NCBI GenBank assembly: GCA_934777095.1
Contig: CAKVNP010000005.1
Coordinates: forward strand, 1-22,678
DNA from: an uncultured Clostridium sp.
Lineage (GTDB): Bacteria; Bacillota; Clostridia; Clostridiales; Clostridiaceae
Length of the DNA: 22,678 nucleotides
Reading direction: 5' to 3'
Positions within the stretch are counted from its first letter, which is position 1. Every line of letters begins with the position of its first letter. Shown one piece after another: positions 6,909 to 15,924 of this stretch. A program made the translations under genes and the position numbers. The notes below the pieces were generated by a model. That model saw only the letters and a list, made by a program, of their open reading frames with translations. It did not search any database and was not told where the DNA came from.

Positions 6909-8798
6909 TTAGTCCTCCTTGTTTTTTCTGTCATATTGATGTTCTAAATATATTAATAATACAGATATATCAGCTGGTGAAACTCCTGAAATTCTTGAAG
7001 CCTGCCCTAAGCTAAGAGGTCTAATATTATCAAGCTTTTGAATTGCTTCTATTCTCAATCCTTTTACTTGCTTATAATCTATATCTTCCGGCATCATTTT
7101 CTTTTCAAACTTTTTAAATTGATTTACTTGTATCATTTGAGCATCAATATATCCTTCATATTTAGAAATTATATTCATTTGTTCCCCAATATCGTCCTTA
7201 AGGTCTGGACGTTCAGGATCTAAAGGTGCTAATGCAAAGTAATCAACTTCTGGTCTCTTAATAAGTTCATATAAACTTATTGGCTTTTTAAGTTCTGCTG
7301 TACCTAAACTTAATAAGAAGTCATTTACTTCTTTCTTATTAGTTATTTGTAAAGATTTTAATCTTTCTAATTCCTTTTCTACATTAGATTTTCTTTCTAG
7401 GAATCTTTCGTATCTATCATCTTTTACTAAGCCAACTCTTCTACCTATTTCAGTTAATCTAAAATCAGCATTATCTTGTCTTAATAAAAGTCTATATTCT
7501 GCTCTTGAAGTCATCATTCTATAAGGCTCATTTGTCCCCTTAGTAACTAAATCATCAATTAACACTCCAGTATATCCATCTGATCTAGTTAATATCATTG
7601 GCTCTTCACCTTTTATTTTTAATGCTGCATTAATACCAGCTACTATACCTTGAGCAGCGGCTTCTTCATAACCTGAGCTTCCATTTAATTGTCCTGCTCC
7701 GTAAAGGCCATCTATTTCCTTAAATTCTAATGTTGCTTTAAGCTGAGTTGGATCTATTGAATCATATTCTATTGCATAAGCCGTTCTCATTATTTCAACA
7801 TTTTCTAAACCATCTAAAGTTCTGTACATTTGTACTTGTACTTCTTCAGGAAGTGAAGATGACATTCCACCAACATACATTTCATATGTGTCTTCGCCTT
7901 CTGGTTCAACAAATATTTGGTGTCTATTCTTATCTGGGAACTTCATTATTTTATCTTCTATTGATGGGCAATATCTTGGCCCAACACCTTCAATTGAACC
8001 GTTATACATCGGTGATCTTCCAATGTTATCAGCAATTATTTTATGTGTTTCTTCATTAGTGTATGTTAACCAGCATGATACCTGTTCTCTATCAATATTA
8101 TCATTCATAAATGAGAATGGTACTATCTTTGCATCGCCTGGCTGTTCTATCATCTTTGAGAAATCAACTGATCTCTTATTAATTCTAGCTGGCGTACCAG
8201 TTTTGAAACGTCTTGTTTTTATTCCTAAATCAATTAAACTTTGAGTAAGTTCATTTGCTGGAGCTAAACCATTTGGCCCACTATTATAAGTAGTTTCTCC
8301 AATAATTACTTTAGCTCTTAAGTAAGTTCCTGTAGTTAATACTACTGCCTTACAGCTAAATACTCCGCCATTTCTAGTTACTACACCAGTAACTTTTCCA
8401 TCTTCAACAACAAGTTCTGTTACTTCAAGCTGTCTTACATAAAGATTTTCTTCTTGTTCTAATACATGCTTCATTCTTTCTTGATATTTCTTTCTATCAG
8501 CCTGAGCTCTTAAAGAATGGACAGCTGGTCCTTTTGATGTATTTAACATTCTTGATTGAATAAATGTGCTATCTATATTTAGTCCCATTTCACCGCCTAA
8601 AGCATCTATTTCTCTTACAAGATGTCCTTTGGCTGTTCCTCCTATATTAGGATTACAAGGCATTAGCCCAATTGAGTCTAAATTAATAGTACACACTAAA
8701 GTTTTTAATCCCATTCTTGCAGATGCAAGACCAGCTTCACAACCAGCATGGCCTGCACCAACAACAATTACGTCATATTCGCCTGCATTATATCTCAT
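6909..8798 (-). CDS. mnmG: tRNA uridine-5-carboxymethylaminomethyl modification enzyme MnmG
   Basis: 629 residues from ATG 8798, the usual length. AGGAG is 8 bases upstream of this ATG but only about 2 bases from the ATG at 8804. The longest frame (from 8825) would overlap mnmE. The FAD-binding motif [11 protein letters not shown] is at about 12-22, with [12 protein letters not shown], a central KTGTPARI, and the second flavoprotein signature [21 protein letters not shown]. The C-terminal helical part ([33 protein letters not shown]) is the MnmE-binding and tRNA-binding domain. With MnmE it installs the cmnm5 group on U34 of certain tRNAs. The gene begins 11 bases after the mnmE stop, so the two subunits are co-expressed. 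Confidence 0.97.
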   Translation of the reverse strand: MRYNAGEYDVIVVGAGHAGCEAGLASARMGLKTLVCTINLDSIGLMPCNPNIGGTAKGHLVREIDALGGEMGLNIDSTFIQSRMLNTSKGPAVHSLRAQADRKKYQERMKHVLEQEENLYVRQLEVTELVVEDGKVTGVVTRNGGVFSCKAVVLTTGTYLRAKVIIGETTYNSGPNGLAPANELTQSLIDLGIKTRRFKTGTPARINKRSVDFSKMIEQPGDAKIVPFSFMNDNIDREQVSCWLTYTNEETHKIIADNIGRSPMYNGSIEGVGPRYCPSIEDKIMKFPDKNRHQIFVEPEGEDTYEMYVGGMSSSLPEEVQVQMYRTLDGLENVEIMRTAYAIEYDSIDPTQLKATLEFKEIDGLYGAGQLNGSSGYEEAAAQGIVAGINAALKIKGEEPMILTRSDGYTGVLIDDLVTKGTNEPYRMMTSRAEYRLLLRQDNADFRLTEIGRRVGLVKDDRYERFLERKSNVEKELERLKSLQITNKKEVNDFLLSLGTAELKKPISLYELIKRPEVDYFALAPLDPERPDLKDDIGEQMNIISKYEGYIDAQMIQVNQFKKFEKKMMPEDIDYKQVKGLRIEAIQKLDNIRPLSLGQASRISGVSPADISVLLIYLEHQYDRKNKED

Positions 8799-8809
8799 TT
8801 TCATTTCTC

Positions 8810-10183
8810 CTATTTTCCAACACAAAAATCACCAAAGATTTTATCTACTAAATCCTCTTCTAATTCATTTCCTGTTATTTCATTTAATGCTCTTAATGCT
8901 GCCATTACATAAATAGACACTAAATCTAAATATTCATTCTTATTTACTCTATCTAGTGCCTCTTTTGCACCTTCTAAAGCTCTTATAAGGGCCTGTTTAT
9001 GTCTTGAATTTGTTATTATTAGGCTTTCTGCATCAATTGCTCCACTAAAGAATAGATTTTTTATGTTTTCTTTAAGCTGATCTAATCCTAATTCCTCTTT
9101 AGCAGATATTCTAATAACATTTTGGAAATCTTTAATATATTTTTCATCTAATTTTTGTGCTAAATCTATTTTATTTAATATAAGTATTGTTTTCTTATCT
9201 TTAACCTGTTCAATTATTTCTCTATCTTCATCACTTATTTCTCTTGATGTATCTAATACTAATAATACTAGGTCCGCCTGTTCAAGCTTTTGTATTGATC
9301 TTTCAACACCTATTTTTTCAACGATGTCTTCAGTTTCCCTGATTCCAGCTGTATCTATTATTTTCACTGGAATTCCATCTAAATTTATGTACTCTTCTAT
9401 TACATCTCTAGTAGTTCCTGCAATATCAGTTACTATAGCTCTTTTTTCCTTAAGCAGAGCATTTAATAAAGATGATTTTCCTACATTAGGTTTACCAACT
9501 ATAGCTAAGCTTAAGCCATCTCTAATAAGCTTACCTTCATCTGCACTCTTTAATAGTACTTGCATTTCGCCTATAGCAGTTCCTAAGCTTTCTGCAACTT
9601 TTAATGGTATACTTGGATCGATTTCTTCATCATCTTCCGTAAAATCGACAGCAAATTCAACAAGCGCCATTACATTAAGCATATATTCTCTTAATCTGTT
9701 AATTTCTCTTGATAAATATCCTGAACTCTGCATAACTGCTGATTTCATAGATAAATCCGTTTTAGCCTTTATTATGTCCATTACAGCTTCTGCCTGTGAT
9801 AAATCAATTCTTCCATTTAAAAAGGCCCTTTTAGTAAATTCACCTGGTTCTGCTATCCTTGCACCAGCCTTAATTACAGCTTCTAAAACCTTATTAGTAG
9901 ATACTACTCCACCATGGCAGTTTATTTCCACTACATCTTCTGCTGTAAAGCTTCTTGGCCCCTTCATAAAGCTGATTATTACTTCATCAATTAAGTCTTC
10001 TCCGTCATATATAAATCCATATTTCATAGTATAAGACTTCATTTCTTTTATATTAAAATCATTTTTAACTCTAAATACCTTAGACACAACATCTAAAGCT
10101 TCACTACCGGATACTCTTATTATTGCTATTCCACCTTCGCCCATGGCAGTAGCAATAGCACAAATTGTATCAAAATCACGCAT
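8810..10183 (-). CDS. mnmE: tRNA modification GTPase MnmE (TrmE)
   Basis: 457 residues, typical length. The N-terminal folate-binding domain starts [22 protein letters not shown] and includes VEINCHGG. The inserted G domain carries G1 [10 protein letters not shown]2/G3 region GTTRD and DTAGIRE, and G4 NKID. The C-terminus is the invariant CVGK with the catalytic-domain cysteine. MnmE is a potassium-dependent, dimerisation-activated GTPase that acts with MnmG on U34 of tRNA. AGGAGG lies 8 bases before the ATG. It heads the mnmE-mnmG-rsmG-noc operon, separated from jag by a terminator and its own promoter. Confidence 0.97.
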   Translation of the reverse strand: MRDFDTICAIATAMGEGGIAIIRVSGSEALDVVSKVFRVKNDFNIKEMKSYTMKYGFIYDGEDLIDEVIISFMKGPRSFTAEDVVEINCHGGVVSTNKVLEAVIKAGARIAEPGEFTKRAFLNGRIDLSQAEAVMDIIKAKTDLSMKSAVMQSSGYLSREINRLREYMLNVMALVEFAVDFTEDDEEIDPSIPLKVAESLGTAIGEMQVLLKSADEGKLIRDGLSLAIVGKPNVGKSSLLNALLKEKRAIVTDIAGTTRDVIEEYINLDGIPVKIIDTAGIRETEDIVEKIGVERSIQKLEQADLVLLVLDTSREISDEDREIIEQVKDKKTILILNKIDLAQKLDEKYIKDFQNVIRISAKEELGLDQLKENIKNLFFSGAIDAESLIITNSRHKQALIRALEGAKEALDRVNKNEYLDLVSIYVMAALRALNEITGNELEEDLVDKIFGDFCVGK

Positions 10184-10241
10184 ATCTATTTCCTCCTAGA
10201 ATATACTTAATAAATATTATACCCTAATTTCGCTAATATTC

Positions 10242-10270
10242 ATTTTACAAGACTATTATATATAAGTCAA
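10242..10270 (-). promoter_or_regulatory. Sigma-A promoter of the mnmE operon
   Basis: Minus strand TTGACT (10265-10270), 17-base spacer, TAAAAT (10242-10247), each 5 of 6 to consensus. The start of transcription would be about 50 bases before the mnmE ATG. A second TATAAT at 10216-10221 has only a poor -35. The rest of the 10184-10378 gap is AT-rich with nothing else I can support. Confidence 0.6.
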
Positions 10271-10378
10271 AAAACAAAAAAATATAAATAAGTATAATTA
10301 TCTCGTTATTAAATAATTATTACCTTTAATACAAAATCTTAAAATAAATTTACCAAATAATAATAATAAAAAATATGT

Positions 10379-10405
10379 AAAAAGAGATGTCAAAACTGAC
10401 ATCTC
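10379..10405 (-). terminator. Terminator of the rpmH-rnpA-yidD-yidC-jag operon
   Basis: Minus strand: perfect 9-bp stem GAGATGTCA / TGACATCTC with a 4-base loop, followed by T5. It is placed 5 bases after the jag stop. Confidence 0.9.
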
Positions 10406-10409
10406 CTTA

Positions 10410-11033
10410 CTATTTCTTCATACTTATAACAATTCTTCTATAAGGTTCTTCACCTTCACTATAAGTACTAATTTCACTATAATCTTGTAATGCAGAATGT
10501 ATTATTCTTCTCTCATACGGATTCATCGGCTCTAACTTATAAGGTCTTCCTGTCTTCTTAACTTTATAAGCAGTCTTTTCAGCTACTTTAATTAAAGTTT
10601 CTTCTCTCTTTTTCCTATAATTCTCCGTATCTAATGTTACTCTCTTATATGCTTCTGAATGATCTTTGTTCACTACTAGCGATACTAAGTATTGTAATGA
10701 ATCTAAGGTTTCCCCCCTATATCCTATTACTAATCCCATCTTATCTCCTGAAATGTTAATAAATATATTATCATTTTCTTCTGTAGCTTCCAGCTTAGCT
10801 TCAACACCCATAGAAGATAATACTTCTTCTAAAAATGTTTTTGCTTCTTCAACAGCATTTCTCTTAACGCTTACTCTAATTTTAGCAGGTTTAACGCCAA
10901 TTAAATTTAAAAAACCTTTGTTTCCCTCATCAATTATTTCAACATCAACTCTATCTTTAGTTAGTTTTAATTCGTTTAAGGCATTCTCTAAAGCTTCATC
11001 AATTGTTTTCCCTGTCATTTCAATTGTTTTCAT
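10410..11033 (-). CDS. jag: RNA-binding protein Jag/KhpB (EloR)
   Basis: 207 residues with the three domains in order. Jag-N is at about 1-53 (KTIEMTGKTIDEALENAL, EGNKGFLNLIGVKPAKI). The KH type-II domain is at about 80-125 with the RNA-binding loop GYRG at 104-107. The R3H domain is at about 150-205 with NPYERRIIHSAL. Jag/KhpB binds RNA, works with KhpA, and affects cell elongation and envelope synthesis in other Firmicutes. It sits directly after yidC, the conserved spoIIIJ-jag pairing. GGTGGTGA precedes the ATG by 7 bases. Its linker between Jag-N and KH is short (about 25 residues) compared with streptococcal forms. Confidence 0.95.
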   Translation of the reverse strand: MKTIEMTGKTIDEALENALNELKLTKDRVDVEIIDEGNKGFLNLIGVKPAKIRVSVKRNAVEEAKTFLEEVLSSMGVEAKLEATEENDNIFINISGDKMGLVIGYRGETLDSLQYLVSLVVNKDHSEAYKRVTLDTENYRKKREETLIKVAEKTAYKVKKTGRPYKLEPMNPYERRIIHSALQDYSEISTYSEGEEPYRRIVISMKK

Positions 11034-11059
11034 ACTCTATTCACCACCCGAAAGATTGC

Positions 11060-11839
11060 TTATTTTTTCTTTTTCTTTTTAGCTTTTGATGATGTAACTG
11101 CGCTTTTAACAGCTTCTTCCTCAGCTTTTTTAGCAGCAAGTTTTTTCTTAGCTGGTAAATAATTTATAAAATATGTTTGACCTAATTGAATCATTCCGCC
11201 AATAATCCAGTAAATAACTAGCATTGGTTGGAATTGAAGTGACATGAATCCCATCATTCCTGCCATAACTATATTCATAGTTCCCATGTTCATTGGATTA
11301 TCTTCGCTTGCAGCACTTGCTGTTGACTTAGTTAATAATAATGATGGAATATAAGTACTTAATGCAGCTAAGATAGCTAATATTATTGAAGTCATACTCC
11401 ACATAGTTGTTGGTCTATTAAATACATCCTTAATAAATAAGAATGACCAATCTGCTCCTGGAGTTGGTGTTATTCTTTGGAACACATAATATAAAGCAAA
11501 TAATATTGGCAATGGTAATAATGTCGGTAAACATCCACCAAACATGCTAACATTATTTTCTTTCATTAATTTTGAAGTTTCAAGCTGAAGTTTTTGAGGA
11601 TCATTAGCATACTTTGCTTGTAATTTCTTCATTTCAGGTTGAATTTCTTGTAATTTTGCATTAGATCTTGTCGCTTTAATATTTAAAGGTAATATTAATA
11701 ATCTGATAATTAAAGTAAAAATAAATATTGCTAATACATAAGAAAGACCTTCTTTATTTTCAGGCACCCCTAAATCAATTATGAATTGGTGTAGCCAATG
11801 AAATATCTGGGCCATTCCACTAACTATTGCATTCCACAT
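11060..11839 (-). CDS. yidC: Membrane protein insertase YidC (Oxa1 family)
   Basis: 259 residues. The first hydrophobic part has AIFIFTLIIRLLILPLNIKAT, with the conserved groove arginine at Arg46, equal to the essential one of B. subtilis SpoIIIJ. It continues with a cytoplasmic hairpin EMKKLQAKYANDPQKLQLETSKLMKENNVSMFGGCLPTLLPLPILFALY, then three further membrane segments, and a lysine-rich C-tail (AKKKLAAKKAEEE... KKKKKK) likely to contact the ribosome. There is no cleavable lipoprotein signal (no lipobox Cys near the N-terminus), as in other clostridial YidC. It inserts proteins in the cytoplasmic membrane with or without SecYEG. AAGGAGG lies about 10 bases before the ATG, next to yidD. 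Confidence 0.95.
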   Translation of the reverse strand: MWNAIVSGMAQIFHWLHQFIIDLGVPENKEGLSYVLAIFIFTLIIRLLILPLNIKATRSNAKLQEIQPEMKKLQAKYANDPQKLQLETSKLMKENNVSMFGGCLPTLLPLPILFALYYVFQRITPTPGADWSFLFIKDVFNRPTTMWSMTSIILAILAALSTYIPSLLLTKSTASAASEDNPMNMGTMNIVMAGMMGFMSLQFQPMLVIYWIIGGMIQLGQTYFINYLPAKKKLAAKKAEEEAVKSAVTSSKAKKKKKK

Positions 11840-11854
11840 TGGTTAAAAACCTCC

Positions 11855-12067
11855 TTATTTTACAGGGTCGTATCCTCCGTTTTTATTGAAAGGATTACAT
11901 CTTAAAATTCTCTTTATACTTAAAAAAACTCCTTTTGTGACACCATATTTTTCTATGGCCTCCATTGCATATTCTGAACAGGTTGGCACGAATATACAAC
12001 GGGCTGGTCTCATTGGAGAATAATATTTTCTATAAAAATTTATTAATGATAAAATTATTTTTTTCAT
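11855..12067 (-). CDS. yidD: Membrane protein insertion efficiency factor YidD
   Basis: 70 residues, the family size. Three conserved cysteines are visible: [12 protein letters not shown] (two) and [17 protein letters not shown] (one). An N-terminal amphipathic helix [15 protein letters not shown] probably binds the membrane. YidD assists YidC-dependent insertion in a way not fully settled. Its start overlaps the rnpA stop by one base, so translation of the two is coupled. Confidence 0.95.
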   Translation of the reverse strand: MKKIILSLINFYRKYYSPMRPARCIFVPTCSEYAMEAIEKYGVTKGVFLSIKRILRCNPFNKNGGYDPVK

Positions 12068-12417
12068 TATAAATTTATTCCCGCCTTTTTAAATAGGTTT
12101 TTCATAGCTCCTTCAACTTCGCTATATTTTTTATCCTTAATAGACGTTCTCGCTACAAAAATAAAATCATATCCTGACTTAAGATCAGAACAGTTTAATC
12201 TGTAAGCTTCATTTATCAATCTTTTGCTTCTACTTCTAACTACGCTATTTCCTACTTTTTTACTTACAGAAATTCCTACTTTATTATAAGGAAGATTTTC
12301 TTTATCCCTATTTTTCTTATTAGGGAACACATAAAGTACCAATAGATTGTTCGCATAAGATTTTCCTTTTCTATAAACAAGTCTAAATTCTGCATTTTTT
12401 CTTACTTTATAAATCAT
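12067..12417 (-). CDS. rnpA: Ribonuclease P protein component RnpA
   Basis: 116 residues. The N-terminal [11 protein letters not shown] (11-21) is the central-cleft pattern that holds the 5' leader of pre-tRNA. The conserved helix [28 protein letters not shown] (47-74) is basic; the usual RNR motif reads RSR (61-63) here. It binds the RnpB ribozyme RNA to mature tRNA 5' ends. The best Shine-Dalgarno (AAGGAG) lies about 15 bases before the ATG, longer than usual, and no in-frame ATG/GTG/TTG occurs between. It is preceded by a terminator-like hairpin that separates it from rpmH, so much of its expression should depend on read-through. Confidence 0.95.
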   Translation of the reverse strand: MIYKVRKNAEFRLVYRKGKSYANNLLVLYVFPNKKNRDKENLPYNKVGISVSKKVGNSVVRSRSKRLINEAYRLNCSDLKSGYDFIFVARTSIKDKKYSEVEGAMKNLFKKAGINL

Positions 12418-12456
12418 AAGTGTTAATATACTCTCCTTAACTACTTACGTATGCAG

Positions 12457-12480
12457 AAAAAGGCCACATGTGCGGCCCTT
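12457..12480 (-). terminator. Hairpin terminator/attenuator between rpmH and rnpA
   Basis: Minus strand: GGCCGC-ACAT-GTGGCC, a 6-bp stem with one G-U pair, followed by T5. Its first base pairs adjoin the rpmH stop codon (12479-12481). It probably lets L34 be made in excess over RnpA from one promoter. Confidence 0.8.
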
Positions 12481-12613
12481 ATGCTGTAAGTTTCTTTCTA
12501 CCTTTTTGTCTTCTTCTCTTAAGAACGTTTCTACCAGCTGCAGAACTCATTCTTTTTCTGAAACCATGTTCTTTTTTTCTTTGTCTCTTTTTTGGTTGGT
12601 ATGTCATGAACAT
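12479..12613 (-). CDS. rpmH: 50S ribosomal protein L34
   Basis: 44 residues, [20 protein letters not shown]..., then [24 protein letters not shown]: the complete, very basic L34 with the typical clostridial [14 protein letters not shown] start. The first ATG (12613) is chosen because AGGGGGTG lies about 9 bases upstream; the second ATG at 12607 would be about 15 away. L34 is among the last proteins to join the 50S subunit. It is the first gene of the minus-strand operon and runs divergently from dnaA across the origin, as in most Firmicutes. Confidence 0.97.
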   Translation of the reverse strand: MFMTYQPKKRQRKKEHGFRKRMSSAAGRNVLKRRRQKGRKKLTA

Positions 12614-12642
12614 TAACAAAGCACCCCCTTTAAGCGAAATTT

Positions 12643-12658
12643 TTATAGTAAAAACTAT
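12643..12658 (-). repeat. Small inverted repeat in the rpmH 5' leader
   Basis: TATAGT-(T4)-ACTATA on the minus strand, a 6-bp AT-rich stem about 30 bases before the rpmH start and downstream of its promoter. Weak; function unknown. Confidence 0.4.
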
Positions 12659-12686
12659 ATCTACCTAAATTAAAATTTACCTTATT

Positions 12687-12715
12687 ATTATATATATTTA
12701 ACTTTTCTATGTCAA
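12687..12715 (-). promoter_or_regulatory. Consensus sigma-A promoter of rpmH operon
   Basis: Minus strand TTGACA (12710-12715), exactly 17 bases, TATAAT (12687-12692): both hexamers perfect. Transcription would start near 12680 and give a leader of about 67 bases before L34. Its strength fits a ribosomal protein gene. Confidence 0.9.
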
Positions 12716-12998
12716 TATGAATTAAATTCCGTAAACCTGTTGATAAATTTATGCACATTGTCAAAAATTGTGGATAATTTATTGAAAATAACTTAACTTA
12801 TATGATATTATTAAATCAAGTGTGAATAAGTTTGTGTATAACTTTACTTATCCACAAGTGTGGATAAGATTGTGTATAACTTGTTCAAATTTTCTTAATA
12901 ACTTATTCTTGTAATATATATTATTATCTATTTTACAGGGTTTATGCAATATAAATACTGTTTAAATTTACATCTACCATATCTGTGGATAAATATAT

Positions 12999-13004
12999 TA
13001 TAAT
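12999..13004 (+). promoter_or_regulatory. Candidate -10 box for dnaA
   Basis: Perfect TATAAT 7 bases after a perfect DnaA box (12984-12992) that would lie between -35 and -10, a layout suited to repression by DnaA. The expected -35 hexamer is poor. Another possible -10, TATAAA at 13110, overlaps a near-consensus box. Neither is certain. Confidence 0.3.
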
Positions 13005-13149
13005 AAAGTTATCTACATAATTGTTAACATGTGAATAAAAGTTATCAACCGAACAGGCTATCTGTCCACGTTGTTGATAACTCTGTTACTAATCTGTGAT
13101 TTACGTGTGTATAAATTTTTTTAAATTTATTTTTTGGAGGATAGACTAA

Positions 13150-14511
13150 ATGGAAACTGATTTAAAAAGATTATGGGAAAATACATTAAATATAATAAAG
13201 GGTGAAATGACTGAGGTTAGCTTTAACACTTGGATTAAAAGCTGTGAGCCAATATCTATATCATCAGACACTATTAAAATCAGTGTTCCTAATTCCTTCA
13301 CTCAGGATATATTAGAAAAAAGATATAAAGATTTAGTTATTAACTCCATTGAAGCTGCAGGATCTAAATTATATAATGTAGAATTTTTCATAGCCTCAGA
13401 ACTTCAAGAAGACGAAACAGTTGAAGTTGAGGAAAAGAAGGCATCCGACAAAGATTCCATGGCAATTACTGTTAACGATGAAATGTCTAGCACATTAAAT
13501 CCAAAATATACTTTTGATTCATTTGTTATCGGTAACAGCAATAGATTTGCCCATGCAGCATCATTAGCAGTTGCGGAATCTCCAGCTAAGGCCTATAATC
13601 CTTTATTCATTTATGGAGGAGTTGGACTTGGAAAAACTCACTTAATGCATGCCATCGGACATTATATTCTTCAAGGAAATCCTAACGCTAAAGTCGTTTA
13701 CGTTTCTTCTGAAAAATTTACTAATGAACTGATCAATGCAATTAAGGACGATAAAAACGAGGAGTTTAGAACTAAATATAGAAGCGTAGATATTCTTTTA
13801 ATAGACGATATTCAATTTATTGCTGGTAAGGAAAGAACTCAAGAAGAATTTTTCCATACCTTTAATACGCTACATGATGCAAATAAACAAATTATCCTAT
13901 CTTCTGATAGACCACCAAAGGAAATTCCTACTTTAGAAGATAGATTACGTTCTAGATTTGAATGGGGACTTATTGCAGACATACAAGCGCCAGACTTCGA
14001 AACTAGAATGGCAATATTAAAGAAAAAAGCTGATGTAGAAAAATTGAATGTTCCTAATGAAGTTATGGTTTATATAGCTACTAAAATTAAATCTAATATT
14101 AGAGAGCTTGAAGGAGCATTAATAAGGATCGTTGCATATTCTTCACTTACAAATCGTGAAATTACGGTAGATTTAGCTAGTGAAGCATTAAAGGATATTA
14201 TCTCAAATAAGCAGAATAAGAATATAACTATAGACTTGATTCAGGATGTAATAGCCGCATACTTTAATTTAAGGGTTGAGGATTTAAAATCTCAAAGAAG
14301 AACTCGTAATATTGCATATCCAAGACAAATAGCTATGTATCTTAGCCGTAAACTAACAGACATGTCTCTGCCTAAGATTGGCGAAGAATTCGGTGGCCGT
14401 GACCATACCACTGTAATCCATGCTTATGAGAAAATTTCCGAAAGTTTAAAAAGCGATGAAAGCTTACAACATACAATAGAAGATGTAACGAAAAAGATAA
14501 CACAAAAATAA
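13150..14511 (+). CDS. dnaA: Chromosomal replication initiator DnaA
   Basis: 453 residues, typical length. Domain I at 1-85 ([22 protein letters not shown]), a short acidic linker domain II at about 86-118, AAA+ domain III with Walker A GGVGLGKT (156-163), Walker B LLIDD (216-220) and the box VII arginines in LRSRFEWGL (266-274). DNA-binding domain IV ends with the signature [15 protein letters not shown] (415-429). ATP-DnaA binds the boxes on both sides of its own gene and melts the AT-rich segment before dnaN. GGAGG lies 9-10 bases before the ATG. The flanking boxes suggest autoregulation. It is the first rightward gene and starts the plus-strand leading arm. Confidence 0.98.
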   Translation: METDLKRLWENTLNIIKGEMTEVSFNTWIKSCEPISISSDTIKISVPNSFTQDILEKRYKDLVINSIEAAGSKLYNVEFFIASELQEDETVEVEEKKASDKDSMAITVNDEMSSTLNPKYTFDSFVIGNSNRFAHAASLAVAESPAKAYNPLFIYGGVGLGKTHLMHAIGHYILQGNPNAKVVYVSSEKFTNELINAIKDDKNEEFRTKYRSVDILLIDDIQFIAGKERTQEEFFHTFNTLHDANKQIILSSDRPPKEIPTLEDRLRSRFEWGLIADIQAPDFETRMAILKKKADVEKLNVPNEVMVYIATKIKSNIRELEGALIRIVAYSSLTNREITVDLASEALKDIISNKQNKNITIDLIQDVIAAYFNLRVEDLKSQRRTRNIAYPRQIAMYLSRKLTDMSLPKIGEEFGGRDHTTVIHAYEKISESLKSDESLQHTIEDVTKKITQK

Positions 14512-14541
14512 TTCACAGGTGTTTATAATAACCGGTGAATT
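14510..14541 (+). repeat. Inverted repeat at the end of dnaA
   Basis: AATTCAC-A-GGT, 10-base AT-rich loop, ACC-G-GTGAATT; an imperfect 10-bp stem starting within the dnaA stop codon. There is no T-run after it, so it is at most a weak or Rho-dependent terminator, or an mRNA 3' stabiliser. Confidence 0.5.
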
Positions 14542-14767
14542 ACTTGTGGATATCTTTTTAAATTTCTTTAGCTTGTGGATATTGTGGATAAATGACGAAA
14601 AAAGTCACCGTGTTATCCACAAGTTATTCTTTAGTGGACATTGGGCAAAATAGTGGGTTAGAGCACTTATCCACATATTCACAGCTCCTACTACTACTGT
14701 TATTATTAATTATATTATTATATCTTTATATATTATCTATAAATATGTGTGCATAACTGTGCATAAC
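14542..14767 (+). other. oriC downstream part: DnaA boxes, DnaA-trios and unwinding element
   Basis: Between dnaA and dnaN. One-mismatch boxes at 14545-14553 and 14574-14582 (both TGTGGATAT). Perfect boxes at 14583-14591 (-), 14613-14621 (+) and 14667-14675 (+). The last is followed at once by a degenerate box ATATTCACA (14675-14683), a GC-rich spacer GCTCC, then CTA CTA CTA CTG TTA TTA TTA (14688-14708), which read as DnaA-trios 3'-GAT/AAT-5' on the lower strand. An almost pure A/T stretch follows to about 14745. Two further one-mismatch boxes TGTGCATAA lie at 14748-14756 and 14758-14766. The order box-box-GC-trios-AT equals the basal unwinding system described in B. subtilis. Confidence 0.9.
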
Positions 14768-14782
14768 TTAGGAGGTAAACTT

Positions 14783-15883
14783 ATGAATTTCATATGTTCA
14801 AAACAAAAACTACAAGAAGGTATTTCAATAGTAACTAAAGCTATTACAGGAAAAACTACTCTTCCTCTATTAGAAGGTATTTACATAGAAGCTACAAAAG
14901 ATGGTCTTACACTTATCGGATCTGACATGGATGTAAGTATTGAGACTAAGGTTGAAGCTGATGTTATTACAGAAGGTAAAATTGTTATTGATTCAAAGCT
15001 ATTTTCAGAAATCATTAGAAAATTACCTAATTCAGATGTCAAAATTGAAATTACAGACAATGATTTAATACAAGTAAGCTGTGAAAAATCAGTATTTAAC
15101 TTAGTATTCATGAATCCTAGCGATTATCCAATGCTGCCAATGATCAATGAAGATATAACAGTTGAAGTTCCTCAAAATTTATTAAAAAATATGATAAAAG
15201 GAACTTCTTTTGCAATAGCACAGGATGAAGCTAGACCAATATTACAAGGGATTTTATTTGAAGTAAAAGATAGACAATTAAACTTAGTTGCTTTAGATGG
15301 ATACAGATTAGCAATAAGAACTGAAGTTTTAGATATAGATAACAATATAGAAGTTGTTATTCCTGGTAAAACCTTAAATGAAGTATCTAAAATTATTGAA
15401 GATAACTCAGATATAGTAAAAATCACTTTTACAAATAATCATATTTTATTTAATTTAAACAATACTAAGATTATTTCAAGATTACTTGAAGGTAAATTTG
15501 TAAATTACTTATCATTATTACCTCAAGAACATAAATTACTTGTTAATGTTAATAAACAAGAATTACAAAACGGAATTGAAAGAGCTTCATTAATGGCTAA
15601 AGACGGAAATAGTAATTTAATTAAACTTGATATCCAAGATGAAACGCTAGTAATAACTTCTAATTCTCAATTGGGAAAAGTCAGAGAAGAAGTTGCAATA
15701 AATCTGCAAGGTGAAGGTGTACAAATTGCATTTAATTCTAGATATCTTTTAGATGTATTAAAGAATATGGAAGAAGACGAAGTAGTTATGGAAATGACTT
15801 CAGGAATAACTCCATGTGTTATTAAGGGAAATAACATGAATAATGCAAAATATTTAGTTTTACCTGTAAGATTAGTAAGATAA
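14783..15883 (+). CDS. dnaN: DNA polymerase III beta subunit (sliding clamp)
   Basis: 366 residues from ATG 14783, the usual clostridial length, with TAGGAGGT 7 bases before. The longer frame from GTG 14747 would start within the tandem DnaA boxes and has no ribosome site. The protein shows three repeated clamp domains: N-terminal MNFICSKQKLQEGISIVTKAI, middle ILQGILFEVKDRQLNLVALDGYRLAIR, and C-terminal FNSRYLLDVLKN with the terminal YLVLPVRL that forms the partner-binding pocket. It encircles DNA and tethers PolC/DnaE and other clamp-binding proteins. It is close downstream of dnaA and upstream of the S4 gene and recF. Confidence 0.97.
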   Translation: MNFICSKQKLQEGISIVTKAITGKTTLPLLEGIYIEATKDGLTLIGSDMDVSIETKVEADVITEGKIVIDSKLFSEIIRKLPNSDVKIEITDNDLIQVSCEKSVFNLVFMNPSDYPMLPMINEDITVEVPQNLLKNMIKGTSFAIAQDEARPILQGILFEVKDRQLNLVALDGYRLAIRTEVLDIDNNIEVVIPGKTLNEVSKIIEDNSDIVKITFTNNHILFNLNNTKIISRLLEGKFVNYLSLLPQEHKLLVNVNKQELQNGIERASLMAKDGNSNLIKLDIQDETLVITSNSQLGKVREEVAINLQGEGVQIAFNSRYLLDVLKNMEEDEVVMEMTSGITPCVIKGNNMNNAKYLVLPVRLVR

Positions 15884-15913
15884 GGAGGATGCATATTTAT
15901 ACGAGGAATATGC
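15882..15913 (+). promoter_or_regulatory. S4-gene leader: strong SD followed by hairpin
   Basis: AAGGAGG at 15882-15888 directly after the dnaN stop, then the inverted repeat GCATATT (15891-15897) / AATATGC (15907-15913) with a 9-base loop. It lies between the SD and the start that homology favours. A nearer weak GAGG (15903-15906) sits in the loop. Confidence 0.45.
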
Positions 15914-15924
15914 AACGAAAGTGT

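Larger units (their letters stand above)
12614..13149. other. oriC upstream part: DnaA-box cluster between rpmH and dnaA
   Basis: 536 bases without a gene. Perfect DnaA boxes (TTATCCACA or complement) are at 12769-12777 (-), 12848-12856 (+), 12859-12867 (-) and 12984-12992 (-). One-mismatch boxes are at 12738 (-), 12749 (+), 12821 (-), 12833 (-), 12871 (-), 13009 (+), 13030 (-), 13072 (-) and 13106 (-), each 9 bp. The densest group spans 12821-12879, five boxes in 59 bases. This is the counterpart of the Bacillus box cluster before dnaA. It should act in initiation and in dnaA autoregulation. The part nearest rpmH holds the rpmH promoter. Confidence 0.9.

Noticed and set aside
9324..10034. 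Long plus-strand open frame (236 codons) opposite mnmE
   Set aside because: Antisense shadow of a conserved gene: Ser/Leu/Ile-rich, no ribosome site, no recognisable domain.
12468..12668. Plus-strand open frame covering the rpmH locus
   Set aside because: Antisense to rpmH, whose L34 product is unmistakable.
13042..13050. TTATCAACC as a DnaA box
   Set aside because: Two mismatches, including the last base; not counted although it lies within the cluster.
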